Assembly: GCA_905207235.1 (NCBI GenBank)
Contig: CAJLKN010000011.1
Span: 1 to 64,000 of the forward strand
From: an uncultured Eubacteriales bacterium
Lineage (GTDB): Bacteria; Bacillota; Clostridia; Christensenellales; Borkfalkiaceae
Direction: 5' to 3'
DNA: 64,000 bases
Notes under the pieces: model-generated
What the model was told of the DNA's origin: nothing
Databases searched by the model: none
The model's input: only the letters and a program-made list of their open reading frames with translations
Part shown: positions 53,905 to 62,498 of the stretch, one piece after another
How positions within the stretch are numbered: position 1 is the first letter of the stretch
How the letters are laid out: each line of letters starts with the position of its first letter
Position numbers and translations under genes: made by a program

Positions 53905-56763
53905 TTAAGCAATATATTGAGCAGATACTTCTGTTGATTTGTTAGAATCAAGCATATATACGCCGTTATCATTAAAAATATTGCCTAGCACCTGCACTTG
54001 TATTTTATATACAGCCCCAACGGTTGTCATAGTAAAGTTAAATACTACCTCCGAGTCAGTTTCGGAAACAATATTATTCCTTTCTATTCCGCCGACATAT
54101 AATTTATAACCAGTTGCCTCATCCTGCTTTTTTAATGTAACGATTAGCGTATTACCGTTCGTTTCAACTTTAAATGAATTATCATTAATTAATGTTTGCT
54201 GCTCAACAGGCTGTGTAAAACGAGTTACTCTTTGCGTAAACGAATAAATATCTGAATTGATAATATCCGTTCCATTACCTATTGCTCTTACACTCACTTC
54301 AAATTCCCCTTCGGTAATAAACTCTGGGGTATATGAATTTGTGTTTACTGTAGTCCAAGTTGCATCCTTGCTCAATTTTATTTCATATGCAGTTGCAGCA
54401 GGAATGGTATCCCATGTGTAGGTGCTGCCGTTTCTATTTACTTTAGATATTGCGGCAAGCTTTTTAAACGAATAAGAATTTGATTCTGGCGAATCTATTG
54501 TTTGAACATTATCACCAACAGCAATAATCTTTACAGAATAATCCGCCGCATCAAAATTGGACATTGAATATGAATTTCCGGTCACATTAACCGTATATTC
54601 TTCCCCGCCATTTTTAGAGATTATTAACTTATACGCATTGCAATTAATACTGTCTACCGAAGAAGGATTCCACACAAGATTATCGCCATTAACTTTAATA
54701 TTAGTAGGACGATTATATTTACTTATTGTTTTTGTAGCTGAGACATCTGAATCTATAACGTTTCCGCCATTACCTATGGCATATACACTAATCTGAGTTC
54801 CTCTGCCTTCAGTAATATAACTTTCATAACCAAGTAAGTTAAAAGAAGTTGCATCAGCATTATATATTTCTGTCCCCAGTATAACTTTATATGCCGTAGC
54901 CCCGGCAACGGTATTCCAAGTTAATAACCCATCTTTAATAACAAGGCTTGAAGGAGTAGACAACTTATTAATTGAAAGAGCATTTGAAAAACCACCCGTT
55001 ATCACTTCCTCGCCATTTCCCATTGCCTGAACATAAACTGAATGGGAACCAGCAGAAAGATCTGTAAGGGTATAAGATGTTGTAGTAACTTCCGTTCTTT
55101 TTCCATCAATTGTAATGACATACTTACTAGTATGATTTACTGAATCCCAAGAAATTTGATTACCGTTAATAATTACATTGTTAGGAGCCGCCAATCTGGT
55201 AACATTAAAATCAAGAGGGACTTTACAATCAAGCACTGCACCTTCACTTGTAACTGCGCCACGCGCAAAAACCTTGAAGTTTACAACAGATTCTTCTGTT
55301 TTATTTGTCATTTTTGATAGATCTACCGAGAAAGTTGATCCACTGCTTACTGTAGCAATTTCAACATCATCAGCAAGTAGAGAATAACCGCTTGCACCAA
55401 CTACAGGCGTAAATGTTACCGAAACCTGATTTTGCTCTAAAGGTCTGTTAACAATTTGTGCGTTTGTCGGCGTTGCCAATCTTTTAACTGAGTACGCTGA
55501 ACTATATTTTGACTCATATACCCCACCGGTTCCAAGCGACGTTGCCTTAACATAAACAGAATAATCACCCGCATCCTCAAACGAATATTCATACACAAAA
55601 GTTTCTGCGCCAACGCTGGCTGTATGCGTAACGGTATCACCTTTACTTATCTTTATTTCATAACCGCTACAACCGGTTACTTGATTCCATTTTATAACGC
55701 CATCCCCATAACTGACTACAGGACTACGCAAAATATTGATAGTTATTTCATTTGACCAGCGCGAAAAATAGAAATCACTTCCCCCTATCGGTAGAATTTG
55801 TATTCTATAGCTATTACCACTTGACAAAGCAGCATATTCATTTGATGTTAATTCTTCGTTGTTCACTATGCCATTTATTTTTATTTTATATCTCACAGCA
55901 TTCTCTGAAGCTGTCCACTTTAAAATGCCATCAACAACATTTAACCCTTCAATAGGTGCAATATATGTATAGTTCTTAGCTTCACTATACTTAGAATTAA
56001 AAATCTTTTTATTATTGTCGCCTACAGCACAAACGGAAACAGAGAAATCCTCCGTTCCTGCGATATACTCAAAACTGTTCGTATTAGTTGCAAATTCCTC
56101 ATTGCCAATTTTTATTACATACGAAGCGGCATCCTGTACTTTTTCCCAAGTAAACACTTCCGAATCATATGAAATATTGTTTGGAGCAGCTAAAACAGTT
56201 CCAGTAAGCGCAGTACTCCACACCGAATAGTAAGGATTATTACCATCTACGCTTTCAGCAACACCTTTCAGGGCTCTTACTTTATAAGAAAACTCTCCGG
56301 GTTGTACAGCATAACTGGTTGTACCGACATTGCTGTTCACAATATCTCCGTTATACATTATTTCGTACTTTTCGGCTTCTTCCAACGGTTCCCAAGTCAA
56401 ATTGCCGTCTTCGATATTAAGATTTGTTACCTGTCCGATGTTCTCAAAACGAAGAGAATATGTTGGATTTTTATCGCTGCCTTCTTTAACCACAGCTTCT
56501 ATGTAAAAATCAAAATCTTCACCCTGAGAATCATATCTGTAAGATACGGCACCTTCAGCTTGGCTAACAACAATCGACGTACCGTTATCTATGCATATTT
56601 TATAATTTTTTGCATTTTTTACGCTGTCCCAAGTAATGACCTCACCATTATAAGTAAGATTTGTTATGCTTTTTGATGTTCCTTCGCTTGTGCAAGCCGA
56701 AAATACAAAAATAACACCAAGTAATGCCAAAACGCATATTAAACCAGAAATCAACTTTTTCAT
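53905..56763 (-). CDS. Lipoprotein with about ten Fn3-like repeats
   Basis: A 952-residue surface lipoprotein with signal peptide MKKLISGLICVLALLG and lipobox FSAC at about residues 22-25. The rest is a run of roughly ten modules of about 90 residues. Each opens with a pattern like NVIINGNQISWDSVNHTSKYVITI and closes with a segment such as GSHSVYVQAMGNG, as in fibronectin type III domains (W-D/N-x-V core and closing YxVxVxA strand). Fn3 arrays act as spacers or binding modules on surface proteins. It lies between the InlB/BspA lipoprotein (22 nt upstream) and the membrane protease gene. Confidence 0.82.
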   Translation of the reverse strand: MKKLISGLICVLALLGVIFVFSACTSEGTSKSITNLTYNGEVITWDSVKNAKNYKICIDNGTSIVVSQAEGAVSYRYDSQGEDFDFYIEAVVKEGSDKNPTYSLRFENIGQVTNLNIEDGNLTWEPLEEAEKYEIMYNGDIVNSNVGTTSYAVQPGEFSYKVRALKGVAESVDGNNPYYSVWSTALTGTVLAAPNNISYDSEVFTWEKVQDAASYVIKIGNEEFATNTNSFEYIAGTEDFSVSVCAVGDNNKKIFNSKYSEAKNYTYIAPIEGLNVVDGILKWTASENAVRYKIKINGIVNNEELTSNEYAALSSGNSYRIQILPIGGSDFYFSRWSNEITINILRSPVVSYGDGVIKWNQVTGCSGYEIKISKGDTVTHTASVGAETFVYEYSFEDAGDYSVYVKATSLGTGGVYESKYSSAYSVKRLATPTNAQIVNRPLEQNQVSVTFTPVVGASGYSLLADDVEIATVSSGSTFSVDLSKMTNKTEESVVNFKVFARGAVTSEGAVLDCKVPLDFNVTRLAAPNNVIINGNQISWDSVNHTSKYVITIDGKRTEVTTTSYTLTDLSAGSHSVYVQAMGNGEEVITGGFSNALSINKLSTPSSLVIKDGLLTWNTVAGATAYKVILGTEIYNADATSFNLLGYESYITEGRGTQISVYAIGNGGNVIDSDVSATKTISKYNRPTNIKVNGDNLVWNPSSVDSINCNAYKLIISKNGGEEYTVNVTGNSYSMSNFDAADYSVKIIAVGDNVQTIDSPESNSYSFKKLAAISKVNRNGSTYTWDTIPAATAYEIKLSKDATWTTVNTNSYTPEFITEGEFEVSVRAIGNGTDIINSDIYSFTQRVTRFTQPVEQQTLINDNSFKVETNGNTLIVTLKKQDEATGYKLYVGGIERNNIVSETDSEVVFNFTMTTVGAVYKIQVQVLGNIFNDNGVYMLDSNKSTEVSAQYIA

Positions 56764-56785
56764 AATTTTCTCCTAGTAATTTTAA

Positions 56786-58900
56786 TTATTGATAACTCCA
56801 AATATGTTCTGAAAGGTCGCACCATTTGTCTGCTTCCCTATATGCATCCAACACATCTGTCGTATTTTTTATATAAATGCCAAAGTCCACACTAATATTG
56901 TCAAATGCAGCATCACCTAAAACGGGTGGCAAACATTCCATTATTATTGAATTTAAATTATTACAATTATTGAAAGCATAATCCCCTATAGCTGCAATGT
57001 ATTGAGAAATTGTTACTTTTTCAATTGATGAAAAAGAAAAAGCATTAGCTGATATTCCAACTATTTTTTTTGCATTCAATATTGAGGGTATCGACACTTC
57101 CTTTGCTGTACCAAAATATTGTCTTATAACATACCCCTCATCTACCTCTTCAACAGCAAAGTCACCATAAATAGTTCCAAGCGAATAAATATTGCTAGCC
57201 ATATCTTTCCAGTTTGTTGCATTTTGATAATTCTTAACCATATTGCTGAGCACATAAACTGAAAACGTTTCTGCAACGCCAATAAAAGCTGTCTGGCTCA
57301 ATGTCGGAATCTTTGTCTGCTCAATTTTTATAGCTTTTAAATTTATACAATCTTTAAACGCATTGTCTTCTATTGTAAAAGACACGACATCGCTTAAAAA
57401 TGAAACATTTACAAGATTAATGCAATTCTCAAATGCTCCCTCTCCGATTGTAGAAATTTTCCCACCTATAACTATAGAAGACAATTTTGAATTGCTGAAT
57501 GCGTAATCCAATATTTTTGTCGCTGAATCATCAATATCATATGTAGTACCTTGTTTCCCTAATGGATACTGCACAAGATATGACGATGTGCCAACTTTAC
57601 AATACAAAACATCTTCAATAACCATATATCTATTATTGTTTTCATCAATCTGGAATTGTTGTAATGATGCCGTGTTTTTAAATGCACCATCTCCAATAAT
57701 AGATATATTTGCTGATAACTTTATTGACTCAATAGAAGAACATCCGGCAAAAGCTTCCTTTCTTATTGAAGTCACCGCTAATGGTATCTCAATATCAGAT
57801 AATTCTACACAGTTTGCAAAACACCTTTCTGGTACAGTTTCAATAGCTAAAGGCAAATTCACTTTTTCTAATGATGCACAACCTTCAAACGCACCATTAA
57901 TTATTTCTTTTATGGTTTGAGGTAAAATAACCTCTTGTACCGTAACAGAATTTATTGATCTAAGTCGAGTAACCTTTTTACCATAATACGAATCAGGTAT
58001 AACTATCGTTTTTGCATCACCGCTATAACTGACTTCATATTCCTTATCCCCTGTGGAAGGAATTGTTGTAAATTGTAAAACATCGATTGTCGCCGGAATA
58101 AATTCTGCATACAACATCACAACATTTGAATCAGTATCTGTTACCGTATATGGCAACTTTAACTCCGAAAGCATAGTTTGATCAAAACACCAAGCTTTAA
58201 AACAATAATTATCTTTTACTGCATACGGAATTTCCTGTAAAACCGTACCAACTGCATACGACTCCTGAGTAATTACTTCCCCTTCACCGGAAGAAAATAT
58301 GTATGTTATCATCTTATTGCTCCAATGAGCATATAAAGTCGTGCCGTCATCGTCCAATGGATATATTGCATTGGTAAAAATCTTTGTCTCTTCAAAAAAT
58401 TCACCACTACTATCAGTTATCTGGATTCCACTACGTTCTGAAGTGTACCAACCAGAAAACGTAAAGCCTGACTTTTGGGGAACCGGAAGTTTATTGGTTA
58501 TTTCAGAATCATAAGTAACAGTAATTGCATTAACATCATCATAAGCCGTTGCCCCACAATAATTTAAAGCAATACTATATTTATTAGCTTCCCAATGAGC
58601 ATAAACATTAGTAGAATTATTTTTACTCCATTTCATGCCTGCACTGCTACCCTGATTGTCTGAATAAGCATCGCCGCCTTCTTTCTCGCTATACCACCCT
58701 AAAAATGTATAGCCAATTTTTTCCAATGCACCAAAATCATACTCATTATCGTTACTAACGGTAACATCCTTTATATAGCTATCGCCATCATAAAGCTTTA
58801 CTATGACCTCTCCACTTGTACAGGATGCAAGGACAAATAAAATCATTGTCAGCGCCATAGAAATACACAACAATAAAAACATACGCCATTTATTTAACAT
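56786..58900 (-). CDS. Lipoprotein with InlB B-repeats and BspA-like LRRs
   Basis: A 704-residue surface lipoprotein. The signal segment MLNKWRMFLLLCISMALTM leads to lipobox LASC at about residues 24-27. Residues about 32-260 hold three Listeria-Bacteroides repeats, shown by FLGWYSEKEGG, FSGWYTSERSG and KAWCFD. Residues about 300-700 are BspA-type LRRs such as LEKVNLPLAIETVPERCF and ITISQYIAAIGDYAFNNC (approximate), interrupted near 410-440. GGAG lies 7 nt before the ATG. It is the first gene of the AT-rich lipoprotein unit. Likely an adhesin. Confidence 0.85.
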   Translation of the reverse strand: MLNKWRMFLLLCISMALTMILFVLASCTSGEVIVKLYDGDSYIKDVTVSNDNEYDFGALEKIGYTFLGWYSEKEGGDAYSDNQGSSAGMKWSKNNSTNVYAHWEANKYSIALNYCGATAYDDVNAITVTYDSEITNKLPVPQKSGFTFSGWYTSERSGIQITDSSGEFFEETKIFTNAIYPLDDDGTTLYAHWSNKMITYIFSSGEGEVITQESYAVGTVLQEIPYAVKDNYCFKAWCFDQTMLSELKLPYTVTDTDSNVVMLYAEFIPATIDVLQFTTIPSTGDKEYEVSYSGDAKTIVIPDSYYGKKVTRLRSINSVTVQEVILPQTIKEIINGAFEGCASLEKVNLPLAIETVPERCFANCVELSDIEIPLAVTSIRKEAFAGCSSIESIKLSANISIIGDGAFKNTASLQQFQIDENNNRYMVIEDVLYCKVGTSSYLVQYPLGKQGTTYDIDDSATKILDYAFSNSKLSSIVIGGKISTIGEGAFENCINLVNVSFLSDVVSFTIEDNAFKDCINLKAIKIEQTKIPTLSQTAFIGVAETFSVYVLSNMVKNYQNATNWKDMASNIYSLGTIYGDFAVEEVDEGYVIRQYFGTAKEVSIPSILNAKKIVGISANAFSFSSIEKVTISQYIAAIGDYAFNNCNNLNSIIMECLPPVLGDAAFDNISVDFGIYIKNTTDVLDAYREADKWCDLSEHIWSYQ

Positions 58901-59036
58901 TTGAATTCTCCATAAAACAAAAAACGTGTTCCAACCGGAAACACGCTCTATAAAATGTATCTCTGGCTGGCACTTGCTAAATTATCAATTCACTAAATAC
59001 TTGCCATCTGAAAAAAAACAATGAATAGTTATAAAA

Positions 59037-59050
59037 TACCTAATTAGGTA
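59037..59050. promoter_or_regulatory. Perfect palindrome, candidate operator of the XRE gene
   Basis: TACCTAATTAGGTA is a 14-bp perfect inverted repeat next to a TATAAA-like box at 59029-59034 and 81 nt before the chosen start of the XRE regulator, in the divergent region with the lipoprotein unit. It is the kind of site an XRE repressor binds. Confidence 0.5.
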
Positions 59051-59130
59051 ATTTTAATTATAAAACAACCTTGTTAGATATGTCAAGTATCTATTTAGAA
59101 ATATATGATAAAATTATTAATGGGTATAAA

Positions 59131-59457
59131 ATGTTTATAGATATTTTTAACGATTTGCTTGATGAAAGAAATCTTAACCGAAAGCAATTTGCTGAACAGA
59201 GCGGTATTCCATACACTACAGTAATTGGTTGGACTAACCTAAATAGGTTACCCGACTACAATGCTCTAATTAAGATATCAGATTTTTTCCAATGTTCTGT
59301 TGATTATCTTGTCGGGAGGCAAAATTATTACGATTATGCACCACAATCAATTTCCATGTCAAAGCAAGAACAAAAGCTTATTAGCAATTACCGTAAGTTG
59401 TCGCAAAATGACAAAGACATTGTACAGACAATAACCTCTGCGTTGGTCAATAAATAG
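59131..59457 (+). CDS. XRE-family transcriptional regulator
   Basis: A regulator of 108 residues from the methionine at 59131 (MFIDIFNDLLDERNLNRKQ). The helix-turn-helix is at about 6-60, with QFAEQSGIPYTTVIGWTNLN and LIKISDFFQCSVDYLVGR, the Cro/C1-type end. A short C-terminal helix region follows (SKQEQKLISNYRKL). Upstream in-frame starts at 59071 and 59080 exist, but the domain begins after 59131. No strong ribosome site is visible for any of them. It is divergent from the lipoprotein unit and may repress it or itself through the palindrome at 59037. Confidence 0.78.
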   Translation: MFIDIFNDLLDERNLNRKQFAEQSGIPYTTVIGWTNLNRLPDYNALIKISDFFQCSVDYLVGRQNYYDYAPQSISMSKQEQKLISNYRKLSQNDKDIVQTITSALVNK

Positions 59458-59513
59458 GCTGTATTTGCTATATCAAAGTTACAATTAATTAGTATAATTT
59501 ACAAATAAAAAAT

Positions 59514-59547
59514 AGCGGCGGAGCGTTGATGTCAACGCTCCGCCGCT
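59514..59547. terminator. Terminator between convergent XRE genes
   Basis: Perfect stem GCGGCGGAGCGTTGA with TCAACGCTCCGCCGC; an A run on the left gives a T run for the minus strand. Confidence 0.75.
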
Positions 59548-59566
59548 TACTTTTATGTTGTTTTAA

Positions 59567-60007
59567 TTAAACTCTGCCCAATAGATAATCCACCGAACAC
59601 GAAAAGTAGTTTGCCACTTTTACGAGATTATCGACTGATGGTAACGTCTTCCCTGTGAGCCAATTATACAACACACTCCAAGAAGTCTTTGTCTGCTTGA
59701 CAAACGCATATTGCGAAGTCCCGGAGATTGAAAACATATCTCTCAACCTTTTATTGAACGGCTGCACGGGCTTATAGCGCACCTCTTCACAAGTATAGTC
59801 TTTAAATCCCAGCAAAAAATCTGCCGAACAATTGAAATACTCTATCAGCTTGATAAAAGTATTGTAGTTCGGGGCATTCTTTGCGTTCAGTATATCCGAA
59901 AATTTTGTCCGCCCTGAACCTAACTTTTCGGCAAGTGCGACTTGATTAAGATTATGTTCCGTCATAAGCTCTTTGAGGCTTTCCGACAGTTTCGACAAAT
60001 TAACCAT
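59567..60007 (-). CDS. Regulator with two tandem XRE domains
   Basis: A 146-residue protein made of two Cro/C1-type helix-turn-helix domains. The first (about 5-68) contains NQVALAEKLGSGRTKFSDIL and ends FNCSADFLLGF. The second (about 83-146) contains YAFVKQTKTSWSVLYNWLTG and ends YFSCSVDYLLGR. Most XRE repressors have a single such domain, so it may bind DNA as a built-in dimer. GAAGG about 10 nt upstream supports the start. It is divergent from the small gene at 60153. A mobile-element role is likely from its neighbours. Confidence 0.8.
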   Translation of the reverse strand: MVNLSKLSESLKELMTEHNLNQVALAEKLGSGRTKFSDILNAKNAPNYNTFIKLIEYFNCSADFLLGFKDYTCEEVRYKPVQPFNKRLRDMFSISGTSQYAFVKQTKTSWSVLYNWLTGKTLPSVDNLVKVANYFSCSVDYLLGRV

Positions 60008-60152
60008 AAAATAGACCTTCTTCTACAATCTATTCTCTTCTGTTTACCGACATTTTTCTTGATGTGTCGGAAATAAGAAGCTATAATATAGATACACAAA
60101 GGCAAGGCGCGCAAGCTTTAAGTGAAATACAATTTAGAGGTAAAACTATTTT

Positions 60153-60365
60153 ATGGCAGATGCACAAATCAAAATTACAGAGAAAAACTACAAAACCGAC
60201 GAAAAAAGTCTGATGCAGGAGATTAAGGAAATGCTAAGCGATTATTTTGTCTGCTCCCTTTCGGATGGCGAGAACAGCACAATAATTTCGCTTGAAAATG
60301 GGCAAAAATTCAGCTTATATATCAGGGAAATAGCCAAAATTGAAAATTGCCCGACGAAGAATTAA
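60153..60365 (+). CDS. Small protein of a mobile-element region, unknown
   Basis: A 70-residue protein, mostly hydrophilic, with a predicted alpha/beta pattern (SLMQEIKEMLSDYF, TIISLENGQKFSLYIREIAK). AGAGG lies about 13 nt before the ATG, which is further than usual. It is divergent from the double-XRE gene. Small proteins of this kind are common in integrative elements, but I recognise no family. Confidence 0.5.
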   Translation: MADAQIKITEKNYKTDEKSLMQEIKEMLSDYFVCSLSDGENSTIISLENGQKFSLYIREIAKIENCPTKN

Positions 60366-60428
60366 ACCTCCATCAGGCAAGCAAATTTTCTAAATGTTAA
60401 TTTGTGAATTTATTACAAATGACAGTTA

Positions 60429-60535
60429 GACGTGCGCTTGTCTTGTACAAGTCGGCGGCTTTCAGCTGGCGTAGCGGCTGTCGCCGCTCCGCCACCCTCG
60501 CGCTGCGCGCTCGGGCGCCGAGACAAGCGCACGTC
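60429..60535. ncRNA. Predicted 107-nt structured hairpin
   Basis: GACGTGCGCTTGTCT (60429-60443) is perfectly complementary to AGACAAGCGCACGTC (60521-60535). The 77-nt interior is far more GC-rich than the surroundings and contains an inner hairpin AGCGGC-TGTC-GCCGCT. The left arm is also the core of the tandem repeats to the right. It could be a small RNA or the stem of a miniature mobile element; neither is proven. Confidence 0.5.
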
Positions 60536-60756
60536 CCTCTCACTCAATCGAACGATTTATCCCGCTCTCTAGAGCAAAAATTTTGAACAAAAAAACGCAA
60601 ATCTGTCAGTTACTTAAAAGATGCCCAAATTGAGTAACTGACCGCAGTGTGTGCGCTTGTTTATAACAAGTACCCCCAAATAACCGAACGGCGCAATCAG
60701 GTTTTATTCAGCAAAAAAAACCATAACAAATTACCTTTAAACGAACGAATTGCAAC

Positions 60757-61009
60757 TTGTAAATTTTAGCAAATGAGAGTTAGACGTGCACTTGTCTTTG
60801 ATACAAGTATGAAATCAACAACCTGTAAATTTTAGCAAATGACAATTAGACGTGGCTTGTCTTGATACAAGTACGAAATCAACATGTAAATTTTGACAAA
60901 TAGGCATAAGACGTGCCTTGTCTTGATTACAAGTGTGAGAATGAAAATTTGTAAATTTATCACAAATGGGTATAAGACATGCGCTTGTCTTTGATACAAG
61001 TAAATAGAC
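60757..61009. repeat. Four tandem ~62-nt stem-loop repeats
   Basis: Copies start near 60757, 60822, 60883 and 60948. Each has TGTAAATTT followed by a run such as AGCAAAT, then (T)AAGAC or TTAGACGTG, then CTTGTCTT and TACAAGT. The end forms a stem CTTGT...ACAAG; some copies also form TTTGT...ACAAA. Diverged copies occur at 60401-60452 and 60645-60672. Units vary by a few bases, so they are neither CRISPR repeats nor exact satellites. Confidence 0.75.
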
Positions 61010-61029
61010 AAAACCAACCGCCGAGAAAA

Positions 61030-61097
61030 GGCGGACAAAAACGCAGCACTTTGCGCTAACCCGCTCGCAAATGTGCTGCGTTATTTTTTTGTCCGCC
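61030..61097. terminator. Large nested bidirectional terminator
   Basis: Outer stem GGCGGACAAAAA with TTTTTTTGTCCGCC encloses an inner stem CGCAGCAC with GTGCTGCG and TTGCG with CGCAA. On each strand the inner hairpin is followed by a T run that is itself part of the outer stem. It closes the repeat block. Confidence 0.7.
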
Positions 61098-61394
61098 GCC
61101 TTTCATTCCGCTATTCCCCCTCTGAGCCGCGTAATTTGCGTTTTAAGCCGCGTTGGTGGTCGGATGTGTAAAAGTTATCAAGAAAACTATTGTTTGCCGT
61201 CAGAAGGCAAATTAGAGGGCTTTGCGCGCATTTTAACCTGAACTTATGTTTGTATTGTCTTTTGTCAATAGCCGTTTTAGGTCTGTTTTCTCTTTCGAGG
61301 GGATATTTTGGCATAGCCGTTTACCCCAGTCAATGTCGCTTGTAAATTTCATAATGACAACAGCAAGCCTCTTTAAGGAAATTTTCTCTCTCTA

Positions 61395-61422
61395 TTGACA
61401 GGGGACGCCGTTACATTAGAGT
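61395..61422 (+). promoter_or_regulatory. Possible promoter of the sigma-like gene
   Basis: TTGACA at 61395-61400, 16-nt spacer, TAGAGT at 61417-61422 (4 of 6 matches). The -10 is weak. Confidence 0.35.
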
Positions 61423-61497
61423 TCTGCAATCAATAAATCGCCTATGCCCTTTTTACCCCGTCGAAAGACGAAAAAGTTTAAGACGGAGGTAAAACAA

Positions 61498-62121
61498 ATG
61501 ACAAAGACAAACAAAAGAAGTTTCAGGGTATTTAAGGAGGTTATCTCTTGCGAAAATGTTCTGGGAATAGCCGAACTCATCGTATGCAAGGAGACCAAGA
61601 ACCTTATTCGCTTTTCGGGCAGTTTCGCAGCGAAGATACACACGCAAATTTGCAAAGACATTTACCGCAAGAACGAGCCCGGCTACATACTTTCAGACAA
61701 CTATGACATAGTGCAGACGGTTGCACTCTTCCTCTGCGAGCACTTCGGAAAGCACCTTGAAGACACATATACAGCAGATAAGAAGGGCAAAGATATAAGC
61801 ATTCAGTACTATTGCTATAAGCTGATTACCCGCATGATATGTGGCAGATACCGCGATTTTATGAAGAGTGCAAGTATGGTTGAAGCACTCAACAACAAAG
61901 AGACAATTACATATACACCGAGCGAAGAAGAATACATTGTCGCCGAACAGATGATGGACAAAATGAAGCTTACGCCCTACCACCGAGAGATCCTGAATTA
62001 CCGCATGGCAGGCATGACTTTGCGAAAGATTGCAAAGCTCGTCAACCGCAGCGCAGGGACTGTACAATCGGTGATTTACACCATTCAGGGGCGTTACAAA
62101 AAGTATTTATGTGAGCAGTAA
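61498..62121 (+). CDS. Sigma-70-like helix-turn-helix protein of an integrative element
   Basis: A 207-residue protein from the ATG at 61498, which has GGAGG 8 nt upstream. Its C-terminal third (about 145-205) is a sigma-70 region 4-type helix-turn-helix: LTPYHREILNYRMAGMTLRK and IAKLVNRSAGTVQSVI. The N-terminal part is helical and unfamiliar. Proteins of this layout stand just before the excisionase and integrase genes in clostridial integrative elements, where they control element genes. The integrase is about 380 nt downstream on the same strand. Confidence 0.75.
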   Translation: MTKTNKRSFRVFKEVISCENVLGIAELIVCKETKNLIRFSGSFAAKIHTQICKDIYRKNEPGYILSDNYDIVQTVALFLCEHFGKHLEDTYTADKKGKDISIQYYCYKLITRMICGRYRDFMKSASMVEALNNKETITYTPSEEEYIVAEQMMDKMKLTPYHREILNYRMAGMTLRKIAKLVNRSAGTVQSVIYTIQGRYKKYLCEQ

Positions 62122-62375
62122 TATGTACAGTTTATACATACAAAACTTCATAAGAGCGCCGCCCTGCCTCCATTTAGTTGGGGTTTGTTGGGGTATAGTT
62201 GTGGTTTGTTCTGAAGTTTTGGGAAGATACCGCTTTAGTTCCTTTTAATTGGAAAATTTAAGAATTATAATAAAATTGCTTAAGCGGCAGGGCGATACCT
62301 GCTTTTCGAAAACCCAGCGACAAAAGGAGATTAAAATACGCGGCTGTACCCATACAATAACCGCACAAGGAGGAA

Positions 62376-62498
62376 ATGACAGACAACGCATTAAAGAAAA
62401 TTTTAGACGCAATTAAGTACGTTCCCGACGAACGCGAGAGAGACGAGGTTACAAGCCTTATTCTTAAAGCCGCGTCGGAGAGCATAACGCTGGAGTGA
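62376..62498 (+). CDS. Small 40-residue protein upstream of the integrase
   Basis: Reads MTDNALKKILDAIKYV, then a charged helix and ends AASESITLE. AAGGAGG lies only two bases before the ATG, closer than ideal. Its TGA (62496-62498) is immediately followed by the TTG start of the integrase at 62499, so the two are probably coupled. It is in the position where an excisionase or directionality factor is often found, but it has no recognisable DNA-binding motif. Confidence 0.55.
   Translation: MTDNALKKILDAIKYVPDERERDEVTSLILKAASESITLE

Larger units (their letters stand above)
60366..61497. other. Long non-coding block with structured repeats
   Basis: About 1.1 kb without a convincing gene. It contains the hairpin at 60429-60535, a solitary copy of the repeat motif near 60645-60672, four tandem repeats at 60757-61009, a large bidirectional terminator at 61030-61097 and a possible promoter at 61395-61422 for the sigma-like gene. 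Confidence 0.6.

Noticed and set aside
60404..60586. A 60-codon plus-strand frame rich in R, A and S.
   Set aside because: It is the translation of the GC-rich hairpin at 60429-60535.
61111..61314. A 67-codon minus-strand frame near the large terminator.
   Set aside because: Basic, low-complexity composition, no ribosome site and no recognisable motif.
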